A stretch of 64,000 bases of DNA from Brachionus manjavacas (taxonomy: Eukaryota; Rotifera; Eurotatoria; Ploima; Brachionidae): NCBI GenBank assembly GCA_019054805.1, contig JAHQIY010000015.1, forward strand, positions 628,001-692,000. The letters run 5' to 3'. Shown one piece after another: positions 1-9,651 of this stretch (its first letter is position 1; the number at the start of each line of letters is the position of its first letter). The position numbers and the translations under genes are program-made. The notes beneath the pieces were generated by a model, which had not been told where the DNA came from, did no database searches, and saw nothing but the letters and a program-made list of their open reading frames with translations.

Positions 1-549
1 CATAAATAAATTTAAATTAGCTTTTCTAAGAATTGGCAAAAAATACAATGAAGATACAATTTTTATGCATAAAAAAAAATCAAGCAAAAGTCTTGAAACT
101 ATTTTGGAATAAAAATCGAATTAGTTTTTATTTATTTGTTTGTCTGAGAATTAATTCAGATTTAAATAAACACAAAAATTAAATTAAAAATTAAAAATAT
201 ATAAATAAAATAATTTAAAAAATAAAATTTTTGTTTAAAGAATATTTAGAATAATAATTAAGTAGATTAATACTTGGAAAATGTGTTGGTTGATGAAAAA
301 TGGACCGACTAAAATGTACAATATTAATTGAGTAATGAATAATCGAGAAGAGAAGGAATTAACACTTTTTTTGATGATTCGGAAATACAGAAAAAAAAAG
401 AACTAAACAAAAAAAAAGTGAATTAAGTTGACACAAGAAAAATTGATTGATTAAAGAGAAGCGACCTGATAAGTTGTTTTCGAAAAGAAAAAGTAAGTAA
501 AGTAAACTAGTGTCAGCTTATCTAGGCAATGTCCTGGGCTAATGTTGGC

Positions 550-556
550 TATAAAA
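550..556 (+). promoter_or_regulatory. TATA box of cdc25 copy A
   Basis: TATAAAA lies about 290 bp upstream of the cdc25 ATG. The same box is kept in the mirror copy at 19987-19993. It implies a 5' leader of roughly 260 nt if transcription starts about 30 bp downstream. No transcript data are available, so this is a motif call only. Confidence 0.5.
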
Positions 557-846
557 TGGACAAGCAAGTTGGAAAGAGGGATAAGAAAACAAAAAATTAG
601 TGTAGTGTTAATATTGTAGTGAGCTCTAATTAATCATAAAGTGATATATATTCTATTAGATAATAATTTAATTGAAATATTTGCAATTAAATTCTAATAC
701 CAAACATTTAATACCTCTAAATAGAATTATCGTTCATTTGTGATAACTTGTTTGCTCAAAACAAAATAAATATATAAAAAAATAGCTGTTTTCTGAAAAA
801 CCTAGCCAAAAAGAAAAAAAGAAAAATTTCCAAATCAACTATAGTC

Positions 847-1830
847 ATGGAATCACCCGAATATTCAATAAAGACAAATTTGTCATTTGATTCACCAGTC
901 TCATTTGGAAATAGACCAAAACGATCATTAAAAAGAGAATGTCTTAAAATGGCCTTGGATCTGATTCAACATTCACCAATGTCAATGCAAATATCCACTT
1001 TATCAAAAGACCCGATGCACTCGTGCGGATCAACTTCATCTGAACAGAGCGAAGATGATGACTCAAGTCAAGCAACTCACTTGGATGAATCATTTTCATT
1101 TAGATCCATAGACAATGACTCATCAATATGTTTGTATGATGAACTGGAAGCGAACTGTGAATTACCCATGAATCATGATTTATCTTTACACTCAACTCAC
1201 AAAATGATCCAAAACGATTTAAAATTAAATGTCATGAATGAATCGAACGGAAGATTAATTGGAGACATGAGTCGTGAACACACTTTGCCAATTTTGACCA
1301 AATCCAGACACAGTGATCTTGCATCCATCGACTCGAATACTCTGGCAGATCTTGTAAATGGACACTACAATGACAAGATCAGCAAATACATCATTTTGGA
1401 TGCAAGATATCCGTATGAGTACAATGGTGGTCACATAAATGGTTCACAAAACGCCTTTGACAGAAAACAAATAATGGACCACCTTTTCCAAGAAGCAACT
1501 CTAAAAGATAAGCCAGTTATAATTGTCTTTCATTGTGAGTTTTCGGCAGAGCGCGGACCAAGGCTAATGAGAGAATTTAGAGACAAAGATCGAACTCTAA
1601 ACAAACACAACTATCCCAAATTGTTTTATCCAGAGATTTACCTTCTAGAAGGTGGATACAAAATGTTCTATGAAAAGCACGATCAATTATGTGAGCCTAG
1701 ATCTTATTTGCCAATGTTGCATGATCAGCACCGAAGTGCAATGAAGTTTTTTAGAAAAAAGGCAAAGTCATGGGAAACAGAGACTCGAAAATCAAAGTTT
1801 ATCAACAAAACTAAATTAAATTTTTTCTAA
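847..1830 (+). CDS. cdc25: Cdc25-type M-phase inducer phosphatase, copy A
   Basis: Dual-specificity phosphatase that activates Cdk1/cyclin by removing the inhibitory Thr/Tyr phosphates. The 327-residue protein is encoded by one exon. Residues 1-150 are a Ser/Asp-rich regulatory region. Residues 165-310 form the Cdc25 rhodanese-like catalytic domain, with LDARYPYEYNGGHI near 184 and the active-site loop HCEFSAERGPR, giving Cys230 and Arg236. The C-terminal FYPEIYLLEGGYK segment and the basic tail are also typical. The family is usually longer; the short N-terminus resembles invertebrate forms. The ATG follows a leader with a TATA box at 550, and an AATAAA signal lies at 1945. An almost identical inverted copy lies at 18713-19696; they differ at residue 182 (Ile here, Phe there). 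Both look functional. Confidence 0.93.
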   Translation: MESPEYSIKTNLSFDSPVSFGNRPKRSLKRECLKMALDLIQHSPMSMQISTLSKDPMHSCGSTSSEQSEDDDSSQATHLDESFSFRSIDNDSSICLYDELEANCELPMNHDLSLHSTHKMIQNDLKLNVMNESNGRLIGDMSREHTLPILTKSRHSDLASIDSNTLADLVNGHYNDKISKYIILDARYPYEYNGGHINGSQNAFDRKQIMDHLFQEATLKDKPVIIVFHCEFSAERGPRLMREFRDKDRTLNKHNYPKLFYPEIYLLEGGYKMFYEKHDQLCEPRSYLPMLHDQHRSAMKFFRKKAKSWETETRKSKFINKTKLNFF

Positions 1831-2029
1831 ATGAACTTGCTAACCAAATTTTTTTTCAAATTTTTAACTATTTCGATTAAAAGAATTTAATCAGCGAAAA
1901 AAATATTTTTCACTAATCTTTGTGTGCCATTTCATATAAAAATTAATAAATTTTATAAATTTCATTTTTTGTTTTATTCTAAAATATCTTTTTTATCGTA
2001 TTTTTTGAAATATAAACTAATCTAAAAAT

Positions 2030-2240
2030 CAATTACCATAACTGAATTAATACTTGCTATTAAAAAAATTAAAGAAATTTCAGCATCAGGTCCTGACTTA
2101 ATTCACAATTCTAAGATCTGCTGCGTTATCTCTTTATGACATTTTAAAACTCTGCAATCGAAGTTTAACGAGATCCGTCGAACTATCGCCCTAGTAGCTT
2201 GACTAGTTGACTTGGCAAATTACTTGAACGCATTATTTAT
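2030..2240 (+). pseudogene. LINE reverse transcriptase fossil
   Basis: The + strand still reads, with stops, as the LINE segments ASGPDLIHN and DPSNYRP...LGKLLERII, which match the intact RT copy further along the window. The middle is deleted. A Tc1 transposon was inserted at its 3' edge (TA at 2240-2241). The mirror copy lies at 18318-18520 on the minus strand, so this fossil predates the palindrome. Confidence 0.75.
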
Positions 2241-2482
2241 ATAGTATGTTGTAAAAGTTTATAAATTTTTTCCTTTTTAACAAAAGAATTGTTAACAAGA
2301 AAAAAGCGGTGTTTTTTTCAAATTATCAATTGTCATCAATCCAAGATAATAATATTCAAAAAAAAATTAATTGAAAAAAAAATACAAAAGAAAAAATGGA
2401 TACAATAAATGAAAAAAAAAAAACGGTTCAAAAGTTTAGAAATTTTTACAATTTAATATTTAAAATGACCGCCTTTGGCGTT

Positions 2483-2704
2483 TTAACAAGCCAAAACTCT
2501 TTTTGGCATAGATTCAATCAACTTTTGTACGTACTCAGTCGGAATCTTTAACCACTCTTTGTGTAAAACCTCTTTTAAATGCTCGATAGAGATTACCTTT
2601 GTGTTTACCATTTTGGCATCCATGTATGACCATAAGTTCTCGATTGGGTTGAGATCTGGTGAACGGGCACACCATGGCAGAACCTCAATGTTCAGTTCTT
2701 TCAA
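2483..2704 (-). pseudogene. Tc1 transposase, C-terminal part
   Basis: 73 residues containing WCARSPDLNPIENLWSYMD, the hallmark around the last catalytic acidic residue of Tc1-family DDE transposases, followed by the usual helical tail. The reading frame is broken just upstream, before the second Asp segment QQDGASAHT, so no functional enzyme is made. Confidence 0.85.
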
Positions 2705-3212
2705 CTAGTCCCTTACTGAGTGGCCAGTATGTGCCGAAGCGCCATCTTGCTGAAAAATCCAAGGGTCGTCTGACTCAAATAGCAGTTCAACAGATGGTAA
2801 AAGGTTGTTGTTGTTTGTAGACAAATTGATTAATTCGTCCTGTATAAATGTTGTTTATACCAGTGCCTTTGTAGGAAATGCATCACCAGATACTAGTTGA
2901 CCCTCCACCGTTTTGTTACCTTGGTATACAGAACTTCGGATGAAACTTTTCATTTTTTAACCTTTTTACGATTACTCTTGACTTACGATTGAAGACCTCA
3001 GAATTGGACTCGTCACTGAAAATAACTATGTACCAATTATTAACTGTCCAATTAAGTCTCTGTTTACACCACTTATATCTTTTTTGTATATCTTTTATGG
3101 TTAAAAGGGGTTTTCTGACCGCTGTATGGGACTCTTAACTTTTTTTTTGAGAAATCTCATTACATTAGACTTATCCTTACTTATCCTTACCCATTAAGTC
3201 TTAGAATTAAAA

Positions 3213-3440
3213 TCAGTGGCGAGTTTTTGATAGCTTGATGTAGGATCTTTTCTTATCTCTCCAAAAAATGTAATTTTCATCCCTAAAAGTCAACTTCCGA
3301 GGTCTACCAGAACGGCTTCGATCAGACACAGTACCAGTCTCTTCATATCGTTTTTTATTTGAAGAGACACATTTTGGAGATACACCTAACATGTTGGCTA
3401 TCTCATTTTGCTTTTTATCTCCACTTTTTAGCAGACCCAC
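3213..3440 (-). pseudogene. Tc1 transposase, N-terminal HTH part
   Basis: About 75 residues with a paired-like helix-turn-helix (KQNEIANMLGVSPKCVSSNKKRYEETG) followed by the GRPRKLT linker typical of Tc1 transposases. The frame is lost afterwards, and the continuation to the catalytic domain is frameshifted. Confidence 0.8.
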
Positions 3441-3540
3441 GATCTGCCATTTTAGTGGGCCAGAGACGTTTTTTTACCCATTTTTTGGTAATTTTTTGAC
3501 AAAATTAAGATTTTTTGGTTAAGTTATTTTGAAAGGACCT

Positions 3541-5138
3541 ATTTATTTATTTATTAACTGTACCGAGCTTAAGCTCCTTCAGAATAAAAAAAAAAAAAAA
3601 AAAATAAAGTTAAGTAAAATTAAAATTTGAAAAAAAGTTAAGTAAAATAAAATCAAAAAATAAGGAAAATAAAAAACAAAAAAAAAAAAGTTTGTAAGAG
3701 TTAATAACCTGGAATAAAAAATAGATATATGATAAAGAGAGTTTTAGGTCATTCAGGTTTACATAGTTTAGGTTTCAGGAAAAAAAGAGGAAATTGTAAG
3801 GTAGCAATTACACAATAGAGTCGGGTATTCGATATTTCTTGATTCGAAACCCGCTTTGTATTCATCCACCAGTCTGACAACCAATGGAATGGAATTACTC
3901 AGTCCTGTCCCAACACATCTCTCACTCAACTCAAGAAGTCGATTCGAGACTGTCAGTAATTTAAGTTTATTAAAAGCCTCCTGATGCATGATGCTGGAGG
4001 GAGTATCATATTTTAATCTGAGGATAGATCTGACTGCTGTATTCTGAATTGCTTGTAACTTTTTGATATTATTTTCTGAAAATGAATTCAAGCAAGGAAA
4101 CGAATAGTCTAGAATTGAACCAATTAAAGATTTATAAAGATTTCCCAACGTTTTTTGATTAAGACCCCATTTTTTGTTTGACAGAATCTTAATTAGATTT
4201 AGCCTTGTATTGCAACGTTCTTTTATTTCGTCAACCAGTGTATTAAAATTTAATTTAGAATCAAATTTAATACCTAGAAACTTTATTTCTTTTTGGCTTT
4301 TTATTCTATTTCCATAAATTTTTAAGTTAAGATTATCACTTTCTTTCTTGTACTTAGAGAATACTACTGAACACGACTTTTCAACTGACATCTTCATTTT
4401 CCACTTAATTAGCCATTGTTCTAGCTCGTTGGTGTATTTATTTATCTTATTTTCAAGATGCCCCTTTTTGTTGTAAATAAAAAAAGTAACTAGATCATCT
4501 GCAAAAAGAAGAGAGTATTCATTATTTGTTTTGTTTCTTTTAGGGATATCATTAATATAAATGCTAAATAAAAGAGGACTAACAACTGAGCCTTGAGGAA
4601 CACCTGCAGTTATTTGATATTCGTCGCTCAAGTTGTCATTCACATTCACCCTAAATGTCCTTGAGTCTAATCCAGTTAATTAAGTATTGTGGTGGATTTA
4701 TTTTTATTAATTTATAAATTAAACCTTCGTGCCAAACCCTATCGAAGGCTTTAGAAATATCAAAGAAGAGGGAACAAACTCTTTTCTTTCTATTTAATGA
4801 CTCAACAATTTTTTGAATCAAAAAGTAAAGATTATCGGAAGTTCTGCGATGTTTCCAAAATCCTGATTGTTCCTGGATAAGTAATAAATTTTTTTCTAAA
4901 AAATTGTAGAGTCTTGTGTAGATTATACGCTCAAGTAACTTTCCTAGGCAACTTGTTATACCGATTGGTCTATAGTTTGAAGGATCTTGTGGAGAAGATG
5001 CATTTTTTTGAATCATAGTTTTGTTCGCAGTTTTCCATGATTTTGGAATAATACCATGTCGCAGAGATAAGTTAAAAAGTTTTGAGATTTCTGTTAAGGA
5101 ATTCTTGGTAAATTTTTAAGCATTAGATTATGTAGTGG
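3541..5138 (-). mobile_element. 5'-truncated LINE copy 1
   Basis: First of four LINE copies stacked head to tail on the minus strand. The 3' end, with its TTTA-rich tail and the GTACCGAGCTTAAGCTCCTTC terminal hairpin, lies at about 3541-3585. The body extends to RT residues near LTEISKLFN and stops at about 5138, where the tail of the next copy begins. RT is in two pieces: 4651-5016 and 3768-4649. The segment joining them has lost about 10 codons after LINWI. Confidence 0.88.
3768..5016 (-). pseudogene. LINE copy 1 reverse transcriptase, broken
   Basis: RT domain with FFDISKAFDRVWHEGL (motif A), GVPQGSVVSPLLFSIYIND (motif B) and LLFADDLVTFFIY (motif C, F-ADD), then the C-terminal domain ending CNCYLTISSFFPET, the ancestral C-terminus of this family. 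A deletion and frame change near 4650 separates motif A from motif B. The N-terminal part and endonuclease are missing through 5' truncation. Confidence 0.88.
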
Positions 5139-5140
5139 AC

Positions 5141-5466
5141 CTATTTATTTTATTTATTTATTTATTTGTTTTCTGTACCGAGCTAAAGCTCCTTCAGAAT
5201 AAATTAAAAATAAAATAAAAATAAAATTAAAGTTAATAAAATAAGATAAAAAAAAAAAAAAAAAAAAAAAAAAAAGAATTAAAAAAAAGTAAATAAGCTA
5301 AATAAATGAAAATTAAGAATATATAAAATTGGAAAAGATTGTTACATGTGGCTCATGTTTAAATAGTTCAAGTTTCAGGAAAAAAAGAAGAAATAGTAAG
5401 GTAGCAATTACACAATGGAGTTGGGTAGTCAATATATCTTGATTCGAAACCTTCTTTGTATTCTTC
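5141..5466 (-). mobile_element. 5'-truncated LINE copy 2 (3' end only)
   Basis: Only about 320 bp of 3' end remain: tail, terminal hairpin, A/T-rich 3' UTR and the last 30 or so codons of RT. The 3' UTR is nearly identical to that of the full-length copy ending at 7709, so it belongs to the same young subfamily. It sits directly between copies 1 and 3 with no host DNA on either side. Confidence 0.85.
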
Positions 5467-5697
5467 TTTCCTATTATTTATTTGTATTTATTATTTATTT
5501 GTATATCTGTACCGAGCTAGAGCTCCTTCAGATTAAAAAAAAAAAAAAAAAAATAAAAAATTAAAATAAAGTTAAATAAAATAAAATAAAAATAAAAGTA
5601 AGAAAAAAATAAAGTTAAAATAATATAACTTAAAAAGTAGATAAATATTAAAATTAAAATTAGATAAATTTTGATAGAGAGTAACAGAATACATATT

Positions 5698-7141
5698 TTA
5701 ATTATTTGATGATTCAGGAAAAAAAGAAGAAATAGTAAGGTAGCAATTACACAATGGAGTTGGGTACTCGATGTATCTTGATTCGAAACCTCTGTTATAT
5801 TCTTCCACCAGTCTAACAGTTAATGGAACAGAATGGCTCAGTCCTGCCCTAACATATCTCTCACTCAACTCAAAAAGTCGATTTGAGACTGTAAGTAGTT
5901 TAAGTTTATTATATGCCTCATTATGTAATATGTTGGGGGGAGTATCATATCTTAGTTTTAGTATAGAACGAACTGCTGAATTTTGGATTACTTCTAACCT
6001 TTTGATATTAGTTTCTGAAAGAGAGTTAAGACAAGGAAAAGAATAATCTAGAATAGATCCAATCAAAGACTTATAAAGGTTTCCTATAGTGTTTAAGTCA
6101 AGGCCCCATTTTTTATTCGACAAGATTTTTATTAAATTTAGCCTTGAATTGCAACGTTCTTTAATTTCTTCTATCATTGAAGAAAAGGTTAATTTAGAAT
6201 CAAATCTAATACCTAGGAACTTTATTTCTTTTAAGTTTTCGATTCTATTCCCATAAATCCTTAAATTAAACACAGAACTTACTTTACTATTTTTAGTAAA
6301 AATCATTGAGCAATACTTTTCAACCGAAATCTTCATTTTCCACTTGAAAAGCCACTTTTCTAATTCAACTAAGTACTTATTCATCTTACTTTCTATATTT
6401 CCATTTTTTTTATAAATGAAAAAAGTGACAAGATCGTCTGCAAAGAGAAGTGAATATTCTTTATTAGATTTTTGTTCTTTTAGGAATATCATTAATAAAT
6501 ATACTAAATAATAAAGGACTAATAACTGATCCTTGAGGAACGCCAGCAGATATTTTGAATTCATCACTAATGTGATCATTTATATTTACTTTAAATGTTC
6601 TACAGTTAAGAAATGATTTAATCCAATAAATTAAGTAGGCAGGTATATTTATCTTTATCAGCTTGTAAATTATACCTTCATGCCAGACTTTGTCGAAAGC
6701 TTTAGAAATGTCAAAAAATAAGCAACATACTTTTTTCTTTCTATTAAAAGATTCGACAACTTTTTGGATAAGGAAAACTAAATTATCTGCGGTTCTTCGA
6801 TGTTTCCTAAAACCAGATTGTTCCTGAATTAGCAAAGAATTTTTTTCCAAGAAATCATTTAACCTTGAAAATATAATACGTTCAAGCAGTTTACCCAGAC
6901 AGCTTGTAATGCTTATTGGTCGATAATTAGATGGGTCTTGTGTAGGTGAAGATTTCTTAGGTATCATTGTGATATTGGCACTTTTCCAAGCTTTAGGAAC
7001 TGTCCCTTCTTGGAGACTAAGATTGAAGAGATCTTTTATTTCTTTTAACAAATTTAAAGGGAGGTTTTTTAACATTAAATTGTGGATAAGGTCAGGTCCG
7101 CAAGCTGCTTCTCCTTTTAGCCTTTTTAATGCTATAATCAT
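5698..7141 (-). pseudogene. LINE copy 3 reverse transcriptase, one frameshift
   Basis: RT motifs A (FFDISKAFDKVWHEGI), B (GVPQGSVISPLLFSIFIND) and C (LLFADDLVTFFIY) are all present and the C-terminus reads CNCYLTISSFFPESSNN. The single break near 6465-6480, just after motif B, shifts the frame; otherwise the domain is open. An older insertion than the full-length copy but still well preserved. Confidence 0.87.
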
Positions 7142-7375
7142 TTCATTAAGGCTAATCGGTTCGTTGAATATTGGCTGACTATTATTCTTAGTATTTTAAA
7201 TTAAAATGAGTTATTTCTGTATCTTTTTCAGTGTTTTCGAGGTCAGAATTAAGACTGAATGTTGAGGATAATATTTTTCCAAATAATTTCCCTTTTTCCT
7301 CATCTGTTTTGAAATCTTGGTTGTTCAGAGTTAAAGTTGGGATTAAATTTGATCCTTTTTTTGATCTAAACTTAT

Positions 7376-7699
7376 TTATTTTTTTCCAGAATGGCCTACT
7401 TGATAGGGGGTTTTTCCCCATCTTTTTGATAAAATCAAACCAATTTTGATTCCAAAATTTTTCAGGCTAATTTTAATTTCCAATGTTAAATGATTATATC
7501 TTTGTTTTGTCATTTGACAGCGAGTTTTTTGAAAATATCTTCTTATTTTCCTACGTTCTTTAATCAAATCTACAATAAAAGGAGGTAGACTGCTCTTGAA
7601 AACTTTTTGAGACTGAAATGGTATACTTTTTTGTGCAGCTGATATTATTTTTTTGGTAATTGTTTCGTTTTGTTCGTCAATCGTCCCTGCAGAAGCCAC
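7376..7699 (-). pseudogene. LINE copy 3 endonuclease-RT linker
   Basis: The minus-strand reading LPPFIVDLIKERRKIRRYFQKTRCQ matches the region after the endonuclease domain of the full-length LINE. The zero frame ends after KNFGIKIG. The homologous downstream residues FWNQNWFDFI...MGKNPLSSRPFW are in the -1 frame, entered at an A AAT TTT heptamer (7454-7460). The 5' end is truncated at about 7708, where copy 4's tail begins. Confidence 0.7.
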
Positions 7700-7901
7700 T
7701 AAGAAATGTCTTATTTATTTATTTATTTGTTTTCTGTACCGAGCTAGAGCTCCTTCAGAATAAGTTAAAAATTAAAAAAAATAAAATAAAAATGAAATAA
7801 AATAAAATAAAAATAAAATTAAAGTTAATAAAATAAGATAAAAAAAAAAAAAAAAAAAAAAAAAGAATTAAAAAAAAGTAAATAAGCTAAATAAATGAAA
7901 A

Positions 7902-9584
7902 TTAAGAATATATAAAATTGGAAAAGATTGTTACATGTGGCTCATGTTTAAATAGTTCAAGTTTCAGGAAAAAAGAAGAAATAGTAAGGTAGCAATTACA
8001 CAATGGAGTTGGGTAGTCAATATATCTTGATTCGAAACCTTCTTTGTATTCCTTCACCAGTCTTACAACCAATGGAATAGAATGACTCAGTCCTGCCCCA
8101 ACATATCTCTCACTCAATTCAAAAAGCCGATTCGAGACTGTTAGTAATTTTAGTTTATTAAAAGCCTCATGATGTACGATGTTGGAGGGAGTATCATATT
8201 TTAACTTAAGAATAGATCTGACTGCTGTTTTCTGAATTGCTTGTAGTTTTTTGATATTATTTTCTGAAAATGAATTCAAGCAAGGAAAAGAATAGTCTAA
8301 AATTGATCCGACTAAAGATTTATATAGATTTCCTAGTGTGTTCTGATTAAAACCCCATATTTTGTTTGACAATATCTTAATAATATTTAGCCTTTTATTG
8401 CAGCGCTCTTTAATTTCATCTACCAGTATATTAAAGTTTAATTTAGAATCAAATTTAATACCAAGAAACTTGATTTCTTTTTGTCTCTCTATTCTGTTTC
8501 CATAAATTTTTAAGTTAAGATTATCACTCTCTTTTTTGTACCTAGAAAAGACTAATGAACACGACTTTTCAACCGATATCTTCATTTTCCACTTAATAAG
8601 CCATTGTTCTAATTCGTTGAGGTATTTATTTTTCTTATTTTCTAGGTTCCCTTTTTTGTTATAAATGAAGAATGTAACTAGATCATCTGCAAAAAGCAGA
8701 GAGTATTCATTATTTGTTTTGTTTCTTTTAGGGATGTCATTAATGTATATACTAAATAAAAGAGGACTAACAACTGAGCCTTGAGGAACACCTGCAGTTA
8801 TTTGATATTCTTCGCTCAAATGGTCATTCACATTTACCTTAAATGTCCTAGAGTCTAAAAAGGATTTTATCCAGTTAGTCAAGTAATGAGGTGGATTTAT
8901 TTTAATCAATTTAAAAAGTAAACCTTCATGCCAAACCCTATCGAAGGCTTTAGAAATATCAAAGAAGAGGGAACAAACTCTTTTCTTTCTATTAAATGAT
9001 TCCACAATTTTTTGAATTAAGATGAAAAGATTATCTGCTGTTCGCCGGTGTTTCCTAAATCCAGATTGCTCCTGGATAAGGAGTGAATTTTGCTCTAAAA
9101 AATTGTATAATCTTGAATATACTATGCGTTCCAGTAGCTTTCCTAAACAACTCGTTATACTAATTGGTCTATAATTTAAAGGATCGTGTAAACTAGAGGC
9201 CTTTTTTTGAATCATAGTAATGTAAGATGTTTTCCACGCTTTCGGGACTCTACCTTCTCGAAGAGTTAAATTAAAAAGTTCTATGATTTCTATTAATGAA
9301 TTTCTAGGTAAGTTTTTTAACATTAAATTATGAATTTGGTCAGGTCCTGATGCCGCTTCATTTTTTAATCTCTTTAAAGCCATAATTAATTCATTTAAGC
9401 ATATTGGATCATTAAAATTAGACTGGTTATAATTCCTAAAGAAAACAGAGTTAGAATTTAGAATTTCGATATCTTTCTCAGTATCAATTAAATCAGAATT
9501 AGGACTAAATATTGACGATAAGAGTTCTCCAAAGCAATTTCCCTTTTCTTCATTAGTTTTGAATTCCCTTTCATTTAAAATCAA
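7902..9584 (-). CDS. LINE ORF2, reverse transcriptase part (left)
   Basis: Reverse transcriptase that copies LINE RNA at the nicked target. Open for 560 codons. Motifs: AASGPDQIHNLMLKNLP, NYRPISITSCLGKLLERI, QEQSGFRKHRRTADNL, FFDISKAFDRVWH (A), GVPQGSVVSPLLFSIYIND (B), LLFADDLVTFF (C, catalytic Asp pair), KFLGIKFDSKLNF (D/E). No RNase H domain is visible. The C-terminus is extended by a one-base loss in a T run after TISSFF; older copies end in FPET. Both arm copies share that loss. The connection to the endonuclease part is -1 in frame, plus a one-base homopolymer loss at about 9606-9611 in this copy. Confidence 0.9.
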   Translation of the reverse strand: MILNEREFKTNEEKGNCFGELLSSIFSPNSDLIDTEKDIEILNSNSVFFRNYNQSNFNDPICLNELIMALKRLKNEAASGPDQIHNLMLKNLPRNSLIEIIELFNLTLREGRVPKAWKTSYITMIQKKASSLHDPLNYRPISITSCLGKLLERIVYSRLYNFLEQNSLLIQEQSGFRKHRRTADNLFILIQKIVESFNRKKRVCSLFFDISKAFDRVWHEGLLFKLIKINPPHYLTNWIKSFLDSRTFKVNVNDHLSEEYQITAGVPQGSVVSPLLFSIYINDIPKRNKTNNEYSLLFADDLVTFFIYNKKGNLENKKNKYLNELEQWLIKWKMKISVEKSCSLVFSRYKKESDNLNLKIYGNRIERQKEIKFLGIKFDSKLNFNILVDEIKERCNKRLNIIKILSNKIWGFNQNTLGNLYKSLVGSILDYSFPCLNSFSENNIKKLQAIQKTAVRSILKLKYDTPSNIVHHEAFNKLKLLTVSNRLFELSERYVGAGLSHSIPLVVRLVKEYKEGFESRYIDYPTPLCNCYLTISSFFLKLELFKHEPHVTIFSNFIYS

Positions 9585-9651
9585 TTTAGGAATTAAATTT
9601 GATCCTTTTTTGTTCTAAATTTATTTATTTTTTTCCAAAAAGGTCTACTTG

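Larger units (their letters stand above)
1..2577 (+). repeat. Left outer arm of cdc25 palindrome
   Basis: This stretch reappears as its reverse complement at about 17998-20525. It contains the cdc25 promoter, the whole coding region, the 3' flank, a LINE fossil and the 3' end of a Tc1 element. Coding sequence differs by only a few bases between arms, while the 5' flank shows more substitutions and a short indel near position 70. The repeat runs to the left window edge, so its true outer limit is unknown. The inner limit lies inside the Tc1 transposase, where the right copy is cut off. Confidence 0.93.
2242..3538 (-). mobile_element. Tc1/mariner transposon, decayed
   Basis: The 3' terminal inverted repeat starts at 2242 next to a TA dinucleotide, and reads AGTATGTTGTAAAAGTTTAT. 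The mirror copy keeps the CAGT start. Inside, on the minus strand, are a transposase C-terminus at 2483-2704, decayed middle segments (FSDES, GGGS.SIW.CISY, QQDGASAHT) and an N-terminal helix-turn-helix at 3213-3440. The other terminal repeat is missing: the element is cut at about 3538 by the tail of a LINE. Confidence 0.85.
5471..7708 (-). mobile_element. 5'-truncated LINE copy 3, divergent subfamily
   Basis: About 2.2 kb with the 3' tail and hairpin at 5471-5535, RT pieces at 5698-7141, a linker at 7188-7421, and the end of the endonuclease domain at 7376-7699. Its protein differs clearly from the other copies (for example NIPAYLIYWIKSFLNCRTF), so it is an older or separate subfamily. It shares with the full-length copy the -1 frame relation between endonuclease and RT parts. 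Confidence 0.85.
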